In this document: one piece after another, positions 22,540-30,091 of the stretch | How the letters are laid out: every line of letters starts with the position of its first letter | Numbering within the stretch: the stretch's first letter is position 1 | Source: Nitrospirillum amazonense | GTDB lineage: Bacteria > Pseudomonadota > Alphaproteobacteria > Azospirillales > Azospirillaceae | Reading direction: 5' to 3' | Assembly (NCBI RefSeq): GCF_007828045.1 | Contig: NZ_VITN01000002.1 | Coordinates: 248,001 to 312,000, forward strand | DNA: 64,000 nucleotides | Made by a program: the position numbers and the translations under genes | The notes under the pieces: model-generated | Databases searched by the model: none | Seen by the model: only the letters and a program-made list of their open reading frames with translations | What the model was told of the DNA's origin: nothing

Positions 22540-23730
22540 TCAATGATGCGAGGCCCGTAATTCCTCAAGGTAATCCGCCCACCATTGCATCATCTTCACA
22601 CGATCCTGCCAGTGCTCACCGCGAGCATATGCCCGCCGAATCTCATTGGCTTCTACATGGGCAAGCTGCCGCTCGATGGCGTCAGGGTGCCATTTCCCAC
22701 ATTCATTCAGAAGGCTGGACGCGGTAGCCCGAAAGCCATGGGCTGTCGCCTCGTTCTTACCATAGCCGAGTCGACGTAAAGCCGCGTTGAGGGTGTTATC
22801 GGAAATCGGCCGCTTAGGGGTCCTGACACCCGGAAAGATCAGGGTGCCTCGGCCCGTAATGTCACGCAGTCCCTGAAGTCTCTCAAGCGCCTGCCTGGAA
22901 AGAGGGCTGTGATGGGGGCGCCGCATCTTCATGCGTCCAGGCGGAATGGTCCAGACAGCCTTGTCAAAATCAAATTCCGACCACTCCGCGGCGCGCAATT
23001 CCCCGGGGCGAGGAAACAACAGTGCCATCAACTGCAGCGCCACCCGCGTAACCAGCTGGCCATCAAATGCGTCAATGGCGCGCAACATGGCCCCAAATGC
23101 CTTCGGATCGGTAATGGCAGCACGCGGCGTAATGATGGGCGTGGTGAGTGCGCCCCTCAGAGCAAAGGTGGGGTCGTTCTGTGCACGGGCTGTAGCAATC
23201 GCATAGCGGAATACGCTCCCGATAGTGGACCGCAGACGGCGGGCCGTTTCGTACCGTCCGCGAATCTCCGCTTCCCTCAGCACACGTAGGACGGGCGGCG
23301 CGTCAATCTCTTTAATCGATCGTGTTCCCAGGGTCGGGTAGGCGAAGGAGAGGAGCCATTCGATCTTGGTGATCGTCGCAGGGGCCCGCTCTTCTCGTTT
23401 CAGCTTGGCAACGTACTCCTCCGCAATGGCGCGGAAACTGTCGCCCGAGCCGTATTGCAGTAGTTTCCGCTGCTTCTTGTCTTCCGACGGATCAATCCCG
23501 GCCAGCAAAAGCTTCTTCGCAGCGTCGCGCGCTTCCCGCGCCGCCGCCAAGGTAATGAGGGGGTAGGTGCCAAGAGCGAGAAGCTTCTGCTTGCCACCAA
23601 AACGATAGGCCAGTCGCCACAAGCGGGCACCGGTTGGCTGCACCCAAAACTGTAGCCCCTCGCCATCCGAAAACTTCTGCAATTTGTCAGTCGGCCGGGC
23701 ATTCCGGCACTTCATGTCGCTCAACGCCAT
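22540..23730 (-). CDS. int: Tyrosine integrase (P4-type)
   Basis: A 396-residue integrase: DUF4102-type N-terminus (MALSDMKCRNARPTDKLQKF, LQFWVQPTGARLWRLAYRFG, KLLALGTYPLITLAAAREAR), SAM-like core-binding domain, and C-terminal catalytic domain with Arg in LLFPRPGELRAAEWSEFD, HGFRATASSLLNE (HxxR), QLAHVEANEIRRAYARGEH (His and catalytic Tyr). It catalyses site-specific integration and excision. The gene end faces the ICE and the start faces tRNA-Phe, 212 bases away. The start at 23730 fits the family N-terminus; in-frame sequence upstream covers the repeats at 23743-23794 and is not family-like. Confidence 0.95.
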   Translation of the reverse strand: MALSDMKCRNARPTDKLQKFSDGEGLQFWVQPTGARLWRLAYRFGGKQKLLALGTYPLITLAAAREARDAAKKLLLAGIDPSEDKKQRKLLQYGSGDSFRAIAEEYVAKLKREERAPATITKIEWLLSFAYPTLGTRSIKEIDAPPVLRVLREAEIRGRYETARRLRSTIGSVFRYAIATARAQNDPTFALRGALTTPIITPRAAITDPKAFGAMLRAIDAFDGQLVTRVALQLMALLFPRPGELRAAEWSEFDFDKAVWTIPPGRMKMRRPHHSPLSRQALERLQGLRDITGRGTLIFPGVRTPKRPISDNTLNAALRRLGYGKNEATAHGFRATASSLLNECGKWHPDAIERQLAHVEANEIRRAYARGEHWQDRVKMMQWWADYLEELRASHH

Positions 23731-23742
23731 GATCCGGTCCTC

Positions 23743-23794
23743 CTGTTGGTATAGGATACCAACAGGCTTCATCGATACCAACCGAGATACCAAC
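23743..23794. promoter_or_regulatory. Integrase upstream repeats (arm sites or operator)
   Basis: A perfect inverted repeat with 10-bp arms (ctgttggtat, agg, ataccaacag; 23743-23765) is followed by two further direct copies of gataccaac at 23774 and 23786. They lie between the integrase start and the tRNA. Such repeats are typical of integrase or excisionase arm-type binding sites and would also cover the int promoter. Confidence 0.6.
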
Positions 23795-23942
23795 AGACGG
23801 CTTTGAGGGCGCGGGTATCCTAGGAATACGCCCAGCCACTCCGGGCCACGATATTCCACAAAATACCCGATATATCAGAAAGGCTTAGATCGTACTGCGG
23901 CGTATTATCGGCGGCTCGCGGAAACGATTGGATGGGGGAAAA

Positions 23943-24018
23943 TGGTGCCCAGGGGCGGAATCGAACCACCGACACGGGGATTTTCAGTCCCCTGCTCTAC
24001 CAACTGAGCTACCTGGGC
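23943..24018 (-). tRNA. tRNA-Phe (GAA)
   Basis: A 76-base cloverleaf on the minus strand with acceptor arms GCCCAGG / CCTGGGC, D-loop AGCTCAGTTGGTAGAGC, anticodon GAA in ACTGAAAATCC, T-arm GGTTCGATTCC and an encoded CCA end. Its 3' end faces the integrase, so the tRNA 3' part (from 23943) is the probable ICE attachment core. The gene remains intact after integration. Confidence 0.97.
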
Positions 24019-24227
24019 ATCCAGAGGAGATTAGCGGACGCTAAGCCCCTGATCTCGCGCGGGTTTTTGTGACCCGTTGCCGTGGCGTTGGCGTCCGCGG
24101 CGCGTCGAGGTGGCTGTATGTAGACAAGTCCGGCGGGCTTGTCCAGCCTGTTGTTTCGATCTTTTTCAGATTTTTTTTAGGCGGCTGATTTCACTCGTGA
24201 ATTCCCAGATATGGCGGGTGCCAGCAC

Positions 24228-24440
24228 CTAGTCGCGGTCCGCCCCGGGGGCGGTTTCGCCGTCCTCGTCCGTCTCCTCGGTCACGGGCACGCGGTAGCTT
24301 TCGTTCAGCCAGCGGCCCAGGTCGATGTCGGCGCAGCGGGGGGAGCAGAAGGGCTTCACCTCGGGCGCCGGTGGCCGGCCGCAGATGGGGCAAGCGGCGC
24401 GGGACTTGCGGGGCTTCAGGGGAATCGGTTGGTCGGTCAT
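24228..24440 (-). CDS. yacG: DNA gyrase inhibitor YacG (zinc protein)
   Basis: A 70-residue protein with the YacG zinc ribbon: CPICGRPPAPEVKPFCSPRC supplies four Cys (CxxC and CxxxC), followed by ADIDLGRWLNESYRVP and an acidic tail. YacG binds GyrB and inhibits gyrase in E. coli. It is the last gene of the leftward infA-maf-RNase G-yacG cluster and starts 11 bases after the RNase gene ends. The start at 24440 (MTDQP) is preferred over 24455. Confidence 0.92.
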   Translation of the reverse strand: MTDQPIPLKPRKSRAACPICGRPPAPEVKPFCSPRCADIDLGRWLNESYRVPVTEETDEDGETAPGADRD

Positions 24441-24451
24441 GGCAGCACCAC

Positions 24452-25771
24452 TCACATCACGGCGTCATCGTCATCGGACAAAACACCCGGGGCCGGCGCG
24501 TCAGCCGCCACCAGGTCCAGCAGGGACGGTCCCCGGCGCTGGCGCGTCATCTCCACCAGGCCCAGGCGGGACATGCCATAGACCTGGGTATTGCCGGGAT
24601 CGTCCGCCACCGCCCCGGTCAGGGCCAGGATCAGCCGTTCGCGGTCCGGCGGCCGCGACAGGTTGATGAAATCCACCACCACGATGCCGCCCACATTGCG
24701 CAGGCGGAGCTGGCGGGCGATTTCCGGCACCGCCGCCAGGTTGACCGCCAGGGGGTCGCCCTTCTCCCCCCCGTTCACGTCGATGACGGTCAGCGCCTCG
24801 GTCCGCTCGATGACCAGGCTGCCGGCGGCGGCCCCCCGCAAGGGGACGCGCGGACGCAGCAGGGTGGCGATGGCGCCGTCGAGGTCCCCGCCGTCGAACA
24901 GCGGCAGGCCGGTGGGGACGCGTTTCAGCAACGGCAGCAGGTCGGCGGCGCGGTCATCGCACCAGCGGCGCAGTTCCGCATACAGGTCCTGGCCGGCGGC
25001 GGCGCGGTCATCCACCAGGATGGCCGACACCGGCTGGCCCGTCTGTTCCATCAGGGCGCGGATGCCGGCGTGGGGGGCGGCCAGCAGCGTGACCGGCGGT
25101 CCGTCGCCGGCCCGCGCCACGCCGCGCCAGTCCATCGCCAAGGCCTCCGCCTCCTGCGCCAGCCAGTCGGCGGGCACGCCGGCGGCGGCGGCGCGCACGA
25201 TCCAGCCGCCAGCCCAGCCCTGGCTGCTGACGGGCACCGCGTCGCGCACCACGGTGGTGAGGCGCGCCCGTTCGGCTGCCGCGCTGGCCCCCTGGCCCAG
25301 GCGCTTGGATACCTGGATGCCGGCCGCCAGCGGCGTGTGCACCAGGAAACGGCCAGGCAGCGCCACGTCCATGGACAGCAACGCGCCCTTGGCGCCCACG
25401 GGGTCGGCCTTGACCTGCACGATGATGGTCTGCCCGGCCCGCAAGGCCGTACCGATGGGGCCCGGGGGCCGCGCGGCCGGGCGATCCTTGGAGGCTCTTT
25501 TACCACCCCCCTGGGGGCCGCTGCCCTGGGGCACGCGCACGTCGGCGGCGGGCAGCAGACCGTCGCGGCCAGTACCGATGTCGACGAAGGCGGCGTTCAT
25601 GCCGGCGACGATGCGGGTGACGCGGCCGCGAATCACGGCACCGGCCAAGGTGGGCCGCTCCACCCGGTCGATGTAGAGGTCCGACAACACGCCATCGGCC
25701 AGCACCGCGGCGCGGCGCAGGGCGGGCCCCTGCGCCGGCGATGTGACATCGATGTGGAGTTCGCGGGCCAT
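24452..25771 (-). CDS. rng: Ribonuclease E/G family protein (RNase G-like)
   Basis: About 439 residues, near RNase G size. The N-terminal S1-type domain (LSDLYIDRVERPTLAGAVIR, GRVTRIVAGMNAAFVDIG) is followed by the RNase H-like and DNase I-like catalytic region, with ALTVIDVNGGEKGD and GGIVVVDFINL providing the two Mg-binding Asp. It processes rRNA and mRNA. The Zn-link CPxC motif of E. coli RNase E/G is not seen, so it may be a shorter zinc-less form. The start at 25771 lies 13 bases past the maf stop; upstream in-frame sequence is a maf shadow. Confidence 0.88.
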   Translation of the reverse strand: MARELHIDVTSPAQGPALRRAAVLADGVLSDLYIDRVERPTLAGAVIRGRVTRIVAGMNAAFVDIGTGRDGLLPAADVRVPQGSGPQGGGKRASKDRPAARPPGPIGTALRAGQTIIVQVKADPVGAKGALLSMDVALPGRFLVHTPLAAGIQVSKRLGQGASAAAERARLTTVVRDAVPVSSQGWAGGWIVRAAAAGVPADWLAQEAEALAMDWRGVARAGDGPPVTLLAAPHAGIRALMEQTGQPVSAILVDDRAAAGQDLYAELRRWCDDRAADLLPLLKRVPTGLPLFDGGDLDGAIATLLRPRVPLRGAAAGSLVIERTEALTVIDVNGGEKGDPLAVNLAAVPEIARQLRLRNVGGIVVVDFINLSRPPDRERLILALTGAVADDPGNTQVYGMSRLGLVEMTRQRRGPSLLDLVAADAPAPGVLSDDDDAVM

Positions 25772-25784
25772 CAGGGCCGGCCCG

Positions 25785-26381
25785 TCACGCGGCCACGAGC
25801 GGATCGATGCTGGCGGCACGCAGCAGGGCCGCCGTCTCGAACAGGGACAGGCCCACGACATTGCTATGGGAACCGACCAGCCCGCGCGCGAACAGGGCGG
25901 CGCGTCCCTGGATGGCATAGCCCCCGGCCTTGCCCACGCCCTCGCCACAGGCGAGATAGGCGTCGATCTCGGCGCGGCTCAGTTTCTTGAACAACACGGC
26001 GGTCTGCACCAGCCGGGTGCGGACCTTACCCGCCGCGTCGATGACGCACAGGCCGCCATAGACGCGGTGACGGCGGCCGGACAGCAGATCCAGGCAGCGG
26101 CGCACGTCGTCGGCGCTTTCCGCCTTGGGCAGGATACGGCGGCCGCAGCCCACCACCGTGTCGGCGGCCAGCACAACCGACCCCGCGCTGCGGGCGGCCA
26201 CCACCTCCGCCTTGGCCTTGGCCAGGCGCAGGGCGTGATGGGCCGGCAGTTCATCCACCAGCGGGCTTTCGTCGATGTCGGCCGGGTCGATGCCGGCCGG
26301 CGTCACCCCGATCTGGGCCAGCAGTTCCCGACGTCGCGGGGAACTGGACGCCAGCACCAGCGGCGGGAGCTGTCGTGGCAT
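25785..26381 (-). CDS. maf: Maf-family nucleotide pyrophosphatase
   Basis: About 198 residues with the Maf signature LVLASSSPRRRELLAQIGV at the N-terminus, VVLAADTVVGCGRRILPKA, and the C-terminal GYAIQGRAALFARGLVGSHSNVVGL. Maf proteins hydrolyse non-canonical or modified NTPs (dTTP/UTP or m7GTP subclasses). The E/D/K residues for nucleotide cleavage are in the ADTVV and AIQG boxes. The start at 26381 (MPRQLPP) fits the family; 26414 adds 11 residues. It lies between infA and the RNase gene. Confidence 0.92.
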   Translation of the reverse strand: MPRQLPPLVLASSSPRRRELLAQIGVTPAGIDPADIDESPLVDELPAHHALRLAKAKAEVVAARSAGSVVLAADTVVGCGRRILPKAESADDVRRCLDLLSGRRHRVYGGLCVIDAAGKVRTRLVQTAVLFKKLSRAEIDAYLACGEGVGKAGGYAIQGRAALFARGLVGSHSNVVGLSLFETAALLRAASIDPLVAA

Positions 26382-26428
26382 CCGCCCCGTCCCGTCCGCC
26401 TGCACGCGCACCATGGGCGACCGTCCGC

Positions 26429-26647
26429 TTACTTGAAGCGGAAGGTGATGCGGCCCTTGGTCAGGTCGTAGGGCGTCATTTCGACGTTGACCCGGTCACC
26501 CGCCAGCACGCGGATGCGATTCTTGCGCATCTTGCCGGAGGTGTGGGCCAGCACTTCGTGTTCGTTATCGAGCTTGACGCGGAACATCGCGTTCGGCAGC
26601 AGTTCGGTCACCGTGCCGGAAAACTCGATCAAATCCTCCTTCGACAT
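26429..26647 (-). CDS. infA: Translation initiation factor IF-1
   Basis: A 72-residue S1/OB-fold protein, full length for IF-1: [71 protein letters not shown]. It binds the ribosomal A site during initiation. An AAGGAAG ribosome-binding site precedes the ATG. It is the first gene of the infA-maf-rng-yacG set, an order I associate with alphaproteobacteria. Confidence 0.98.
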   Translation of the reverse strand: MSKEDLIEFSGTVTELLPNAMFRVKLDNEHEVLAHTSGKMRKNRIRVLAGDRVNVEMTPYDLTKGRITFRFK

Positions 26648-26865
26648 AACTTCCTTTCAGGAAAAAACGGGTGGACCGCAGGATACGCGCAATTTCGGCG
26701 ACATAGGTGATGGCCCCGACGGTCGCGGTCAAGTGTTTTCCAGGCGTCGGCAGGGGTGCGCCGGTGTCTTTGCGCGGCACTGTGGCTCCGGCCCCCTATC
26801 GGGCCCCCCAATCATGTAGGTGGCATCCCGGCGGATTGCAGGCCGCCGGTGTCTTCAGGCCGGCC

Positions 26866-27429
26866 TCACGGCTGACCCGGGGGCTTTTTCCTGGGTTTGC
26901 CGGTGGCATCGGCCTCCAGCGTCGCCTGCCGGTCGCGCCACAGCCAGGGCGGCTCGACCCGCCCGCCCCACATGCCGGCGCGATGGCTCATGGCCAGGAC
27001 CTGGGTGTTGTAATAGTCCGGTGTCAGGGCGGTGTAGGCCAGCGCCCAGCCGGCACGCACCATGATGCCGGCAACGTCCCGCCCCTCCACCGTGCACACG
27101 GCCAGGCGCCGCTGCTTGGGCGGGCTTTCCTTGGTGGTGCAGCGGACGATCTTGTCCTGGACAACGGCCTGCAGTTCCTTGGTCGCCTGGGCAAAACAGT
27201 CATAGGTGGCGCCGCGCCGGTTCTGGCAGGTTTGGCCGGGGTCGGGCGCGTCGATGCCGTAGAGCCTGATCTCCCCCCCATCGACCAGCAGGGTGTCGCC
27301 CTCGGTCGCCTGGGCATGCCCTTCGATGACGTCGCCCCCACCCCCGACGGGCGGCGGGGGCGCCGCCGCGGCGGGGGCGCCCATGGACAAGGCGAGGACG
27401 GCGATGAGGAGGGGAAGCATCGGTCTCAT
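26866..27429 (-). CDS. Secreted thermonuclease-family (SNase-like) protein
   Basis: About 187 residues: a signal peptide (MLPLLIAVLALSMGAPAAAA), then an SNase-like OB fold with GDTLLVDGGEIRLYGIDAPD (Asp/Arg cluster), CFAQATKELQAVVQ, and VCTVEGRDVAGIMVRAGWAL. Staphylococcal-type nucleases use Ca with Asp, Arg and Glu; the equivalents of the Arg and Asp are visible, while the general-base Glu is not certain. Several Cys suggest disulphides in the periplasm. It is a single gene divergent from cysQ. Confidence 0.8.
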   Translation of the reverse strand: MRPMLPLLIAVLALSMGAPAAAAPPPPVGGGGDVIEGHAQATEGDTLLVDGGEIRLYGIDAPDPGQTCQNRRGATYDCFAQATKELQAVVQDKIVRCTTKESPPKQRRLAVCTVEGRDVAGIMVRAGWALAYTALTPDYYNTQVLAMSHRAGMWGGRVEPPWLWRDRQATLEADATGKPRKKPPGQP

Positions 27430-27663
27430 GGGTGCCAGTCTAGCACCGCCGCCATCGCCCGCCGCCACCCAATCGCGCGGGTTCACGGCGCGGTTGGCGC
27501 GGCCCCCCGTGACCTTGTCCTTAAAAATCGGCTTAAAATTGGACAGGCCCGCGCATGAGAGCCGCGCGTGGGCGTTCGGGTTTGGACTGTTGCTGAGCGG
27601 GCCCCGGATGCACTATTCCCCTCCCCGATCACCCCCGCGAACTACAGAGATAGGCCTGGCCCC

Positions 27664-28464
27664 ATGACCACCGTCCCCGACCTCGCCCGCATGGACCTTG
27701 TCGCCCTTCTGGATGACATCGCGGCGCTGGCGGTCGAAGCGGGCCACGCCACCCTTCCCTTTTATGAGGGCGACCACGGCGCCACGGCCAAGTCGGACGG
27801 CAGCCCCGTCACCCTGGCCGACCACGCCGCCGAGGCGGTCATCCTGCCCGGCCTGGCGCGCCTGACGCCCGCCATCCCGGCGGTATCGGAAGAGGCGGCG
27901 GAGCGGGGCGAGATTCCGGCCGTGGCGGCCCGCCAACCCTTCTGGCTGGTCGATCCGCTGGACGGCACCAAGGAGTTCATCAAGCGCAATGGCGAGTTCA
28001 CGGTGAACATCGCCCTGGTCGACAAGGGCCAGCCCGTGTTGGGCGTGGTCTATGCCCCGGCCAGCGGCGAACTGTTCGCGGGCTCCCTGGCGCCCAAACC
28101 CCTGGCATGGCGCCAACGCGCGGGCGGGGAGCGGGAAACCATCGCCTGCCGCCCGCAGCCGCGCGCCGGCGTCACGGTCGTCTCCTCCCGCTCCCACGCC
28201 AATGACGAGGCGCTGGCGGCCTACCTCAAGGCCTACTCGGTGGCCGAAACCCTGGCCTGCGGCAGTTCCGTCAAGTTCTGCCGCATCGCCGAGGGCGTGG
28301 CCGACCTCTATCCCCGCTTCGGGCCGACCTGCGAATGGGACACGGCCGCCGGCCACGCCGTGCTGCTGGCCGCCGGCGGCGGCATGACCACGCCCGAAGG
28401 CGACCCGTTCCGCTACGGCAAGGCCGGCTTCCGTAACGGTCCCTTCATCGCCCACGGCAAATAG
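27664..28464 (+). CDS. cysQ: 3'(2'),5'-bisphosphate nucleotidase CysQ
   Basis: A 266-residue inositol-monophosphatase-fold enzyme with PVTLADHAAEAVI, PAVSEEAAERGE, the metal-binding FWLVDPLDGTKEFIKRNGEF and the C-terminal CEWDTAAGHAVLLAAGG. It removes phosphate from PAP produced in sulphate assimilation. The ATG at 27664 fits the family start; upstream frame extends to 27568 without similarity. Its last codons and stop are part of a 17-bp triple tandem repeat. Confidence 0.93.
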   Translation: MTTVPDLARMDLVALLDDIAALAVEAGHATLPFYEGDHGATAKSDGSPVTLADHAAEAVILPGLARLTPAIPAVSEEAAERGEIPAVAARQPFWLVDPLDGTKEFIKRNGEFTVNIALVDKGQPVLGVVYAPASGELFAGSLAPKPLAWRQRAGGERETIACRPQPRAGVTVVSSRSHANDEALAAYLKAYSVAETLACGSSVKFCRIAEGVADLYPRFGPTCEWDTAAGHAVLLAAGGGMTTPEGDPFRYGKAGFRNGPFIAHGK

Positions 28465-28500
28465 GGGCCCACGGCAAATAGGAGCCCACGGGAAGTAGGG
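28450..28500 (+). repeat. 17-bp tandem repeat, three copies, covering the cysQ stop
   Basis: Copies gcccacggcaaataggg (28450), gcccacggcaaatagga (28467) and gcccacgggaagtaggg (28484) are contiguous. The first encodes the C-terminal AHGK and stop. The 17-bp unit is not a multiple of three, so extra copies do not extend the protein. Confidence 0.9.
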
Positions 28501-28625
28501 CCGAAGCAAAGGCGCCCCTGCCCTTTTGAGTAAATCTTAGAGCTAATAGACCCCCTGGCCGCCCGCTCGCAGACTACCTACATGTCTTTGATATGCAGGT
28601 GATTTGAGACGAGGGAGCCTTCGGC

Positions 28626-29942
28626 ATGCTCTTGGCCAGCCTGTTCCGGTCACTGATCAAGACCGGCCACCTGACACTGATCGACGCCCACGGCCGCCGC
28701 TATGAATTCGGCCGGCGCGACCCCGATGCCCTGCCGGGCGGAGTCAGCCCCGGCGGCATCGCCGATGGCGGCCCCGCCAGCTACGGCCCCGTCACCGTGC
28801 GCGTGACCGATCCCAGCCTGCACTGGAAGCTGGCGCTGGCACCGCGCCTGTACGCCGGCGAGGCCTATATGGACGGCACGTTGGTGATGGAGGAGGGCAG
28901 CATCTACGACCTGCTGGCCCTGGTCACCCGCAACAGCGGCTGGCAGCACATCGGCTGGTCCGATCACCTGATGGGCCCCATCGAGACGCTGACGCGATAC
29001 GCCCAGCAGTTCAACCCGGCACAGCGGTCCAAGGCCAACGTGGCCCACCACTACGACCTGTCCGGCAAGCTCTACTCCCTATTCCTGGACAGCGACCGCC
29101 AATATTCCTGCGCCTACTTCCCCACGCCGGAAACGACGCTGGAGGAGGCGCAGAGCCTGAAGAAGCGGCACATCATCGCCAAGCTGCGGCTGGAGCCTGG
29201 CATGAAGGTGCTGGACATCGGTTGCGGCTGGGGCGGGATGGCGCTGGAGATCGCCCGCCGGGCGCCGGGTGCAAGCATAATGGGCATCACCCTGTCGGAG
29301 GAGCAGTTGGCCGTCGCCCGCCAGCGCGCCATCGACGAAGGCGTCACCGACCGGGTAAGGTTCGAGCTGGTGGACTATCGCCACCTGAAGAGCCAAGGCT
29401 ACGCCGGCCATTTCGACCGCATCGTCTCGGTGGGCATGTTCGAGCATGTGGGCCTGCCCCACTACCTGGAATATTTCGAGACGGTGCGCGACCTGATGAC
29501 GCCCGAGGGGGTGGCCCTCATCCACGCCATCGGGCGGCTGGACGGGCCCGGCGCCACCAACCCCTGGATCCGCAAGTACATCTTCCCCGGCGGCTATGTC
29601 CCGGCCTTGTCGGAGGTCATGCCGGCGGTGGAGAAGGCGCGCGTCGTCACCACCGATATCGAGATCCTGCGCCTGCATTACGCCGAGACCCTGCGCGCCT
29701 GGCGCCACCGCTTCCTGGCCAGGGCCGACGAAGCGGCGGCCCTGTATGACGAGCGCTTCGTCCGGATGTGGGAATTCTACCTGGCGGGGTCGGAGTGCGC
29801 CTTCCGCTACCAGGGGCACATGGTCTTCCAGATCCAGCTGTCCAACGCCCTGGCCGCCGTGCCCCTCACCCGGGATTATATCCACAAGGCGGAGGAAGCC
29901 ATGGCGCCGCGCGCCCATACGCCGGCGATGGTGGCCGAATAA
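28626..29942 (+). CDS. cfa: Cyclopropane-fatty-acyl-phospholipid synthase
   Basis: A 438-residue Cfa/mycolic-acid-cyclopropane-synthase family protein. The N-terminal lipid-binding part (LYAGEAYMDGTLVMEEGSIYDLL) is followed by the SAM domain: VAHHYDLSGKLYSLFLD, YSCAYFP, KVLDIGCGWGGMALEIARR, FDRIVSVGMFEHVGLPHY and IRKYIFPGGYVP. It adds a methylene group to unsaturated acyl chains of membrane phospholipids, often in stationary phase. It is preceded by a 160-base region with the 17-bp repeats and followed by a short GC hairpin. Confidence 0.93.
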   Translation: MLLASLFRSLIKTGHLTLIDAHGRRYEFGRRDPDALPGGVSPGGIADGGPASYGPVTVRVTDPSLHWKLALAPRLYAGEAYMDGTLVMEEGSIYDLLALVTRNSGWQHIGWSDHLMGPIETLTRYAQQFNPAQRSKANVAHHYDLSGKLYSLFLDSDRQYSCAYFPTPETTLEEAQSLKKRHIIAKLRLEPGMKVLDIGCGWGGMALEIARRAPGASIMGITLSEEQLAVARQRAIDEGVTDRVRFELVDYRHLKSQGYAGHFDRIVSVGMFEHVGLPHYLEYFETVRDLMTPEGVALIHAIGRLDGPGATNPWIRKYIFPGGYVPALSEVMPAVEKARVVTTDIEILRLHYAETLRAWRHRFLARADEAAALYDERFVRMWEFYLAGSECAFRYQGHMVFQIQLSNALAAVPLTRDYIHKAEEAMAPRAHTPAMVAE

Positions 29943-29960
29943 TGGAAAATCAGGATGTAA

Positions 29961-29975
29961 GGCGGGGGTCCCGCC
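29961..29975 (+). terminator. Short GC hairpin after cfa
   Basis: ggcggg / cccgcc arms with a 3-base loop and a weak downstream ccctttcccc. It is located 19 bases after the cfa stop. It is small and lacks a full T-tract. Confidence 0.4.
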
Positions 29976-29989
29976 CCCTTTCCCCACCC

Positions 29990-30019
29990 TTATCCCCATG
30001 ATTATCCCCCTGTGGACAA
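29990..30019. promoter_or_regulatory. Cluster of three DnaA-box-like 9-mers before dnaB
   Basis: ttatcccca (29990), ttatccccc (30002) and tgtggacaa (30011; complement ttgtccaca) deviate by one, two and one bases from TTATCCACA. They lie 70-100 bases upstream of dnaB. They could bring dnaB under DnaA control, but one-mismatch boxes are frequent by chance. Confidence 0.4.
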
Positions 30020-30091
30020 AATCCATCCGCATGTTGCACTTGCCGTGCGCGCGGCGGCCGGCTATGCCATGCCTCCCCCGCTGCTACACTG

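Larger units (their letters stand above)
1..23946. mobile_element. Integrative and conjugative element, right part (left end outside window)
   Basis: The segment runs from the window start to the 3' end of tRNA-Phe. It carries an integrase directly beside the tRNA 3' end, plasmid-type maintenance genes (parB-like, parA, repA), conjugation genes (TraF-like peptidase, lytic transglycosylase), ICE-associated families (DUF736, DUF932, DUF2285, DUF2840, AlpA-like HTH) and defence cargo. Genes right of the tRNA are housekeeping genes. The relaxase, coupling protein and mating-pair genes are not in the window and should lie to the left. The gene set resembles Tn4371-like elements from memory; that family assignment is inference. 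No second copy of the tRNA 3' end was seen inside the window. Confidence 0.85.

Noticed and set aside
24150-24227. T-run and ttcactcgtgaa dyad downstream of yacG as a terminator
   Set aside because: On the gene strand the run is A, not T, so it cannot act as an intrinsic terminator for yacG.
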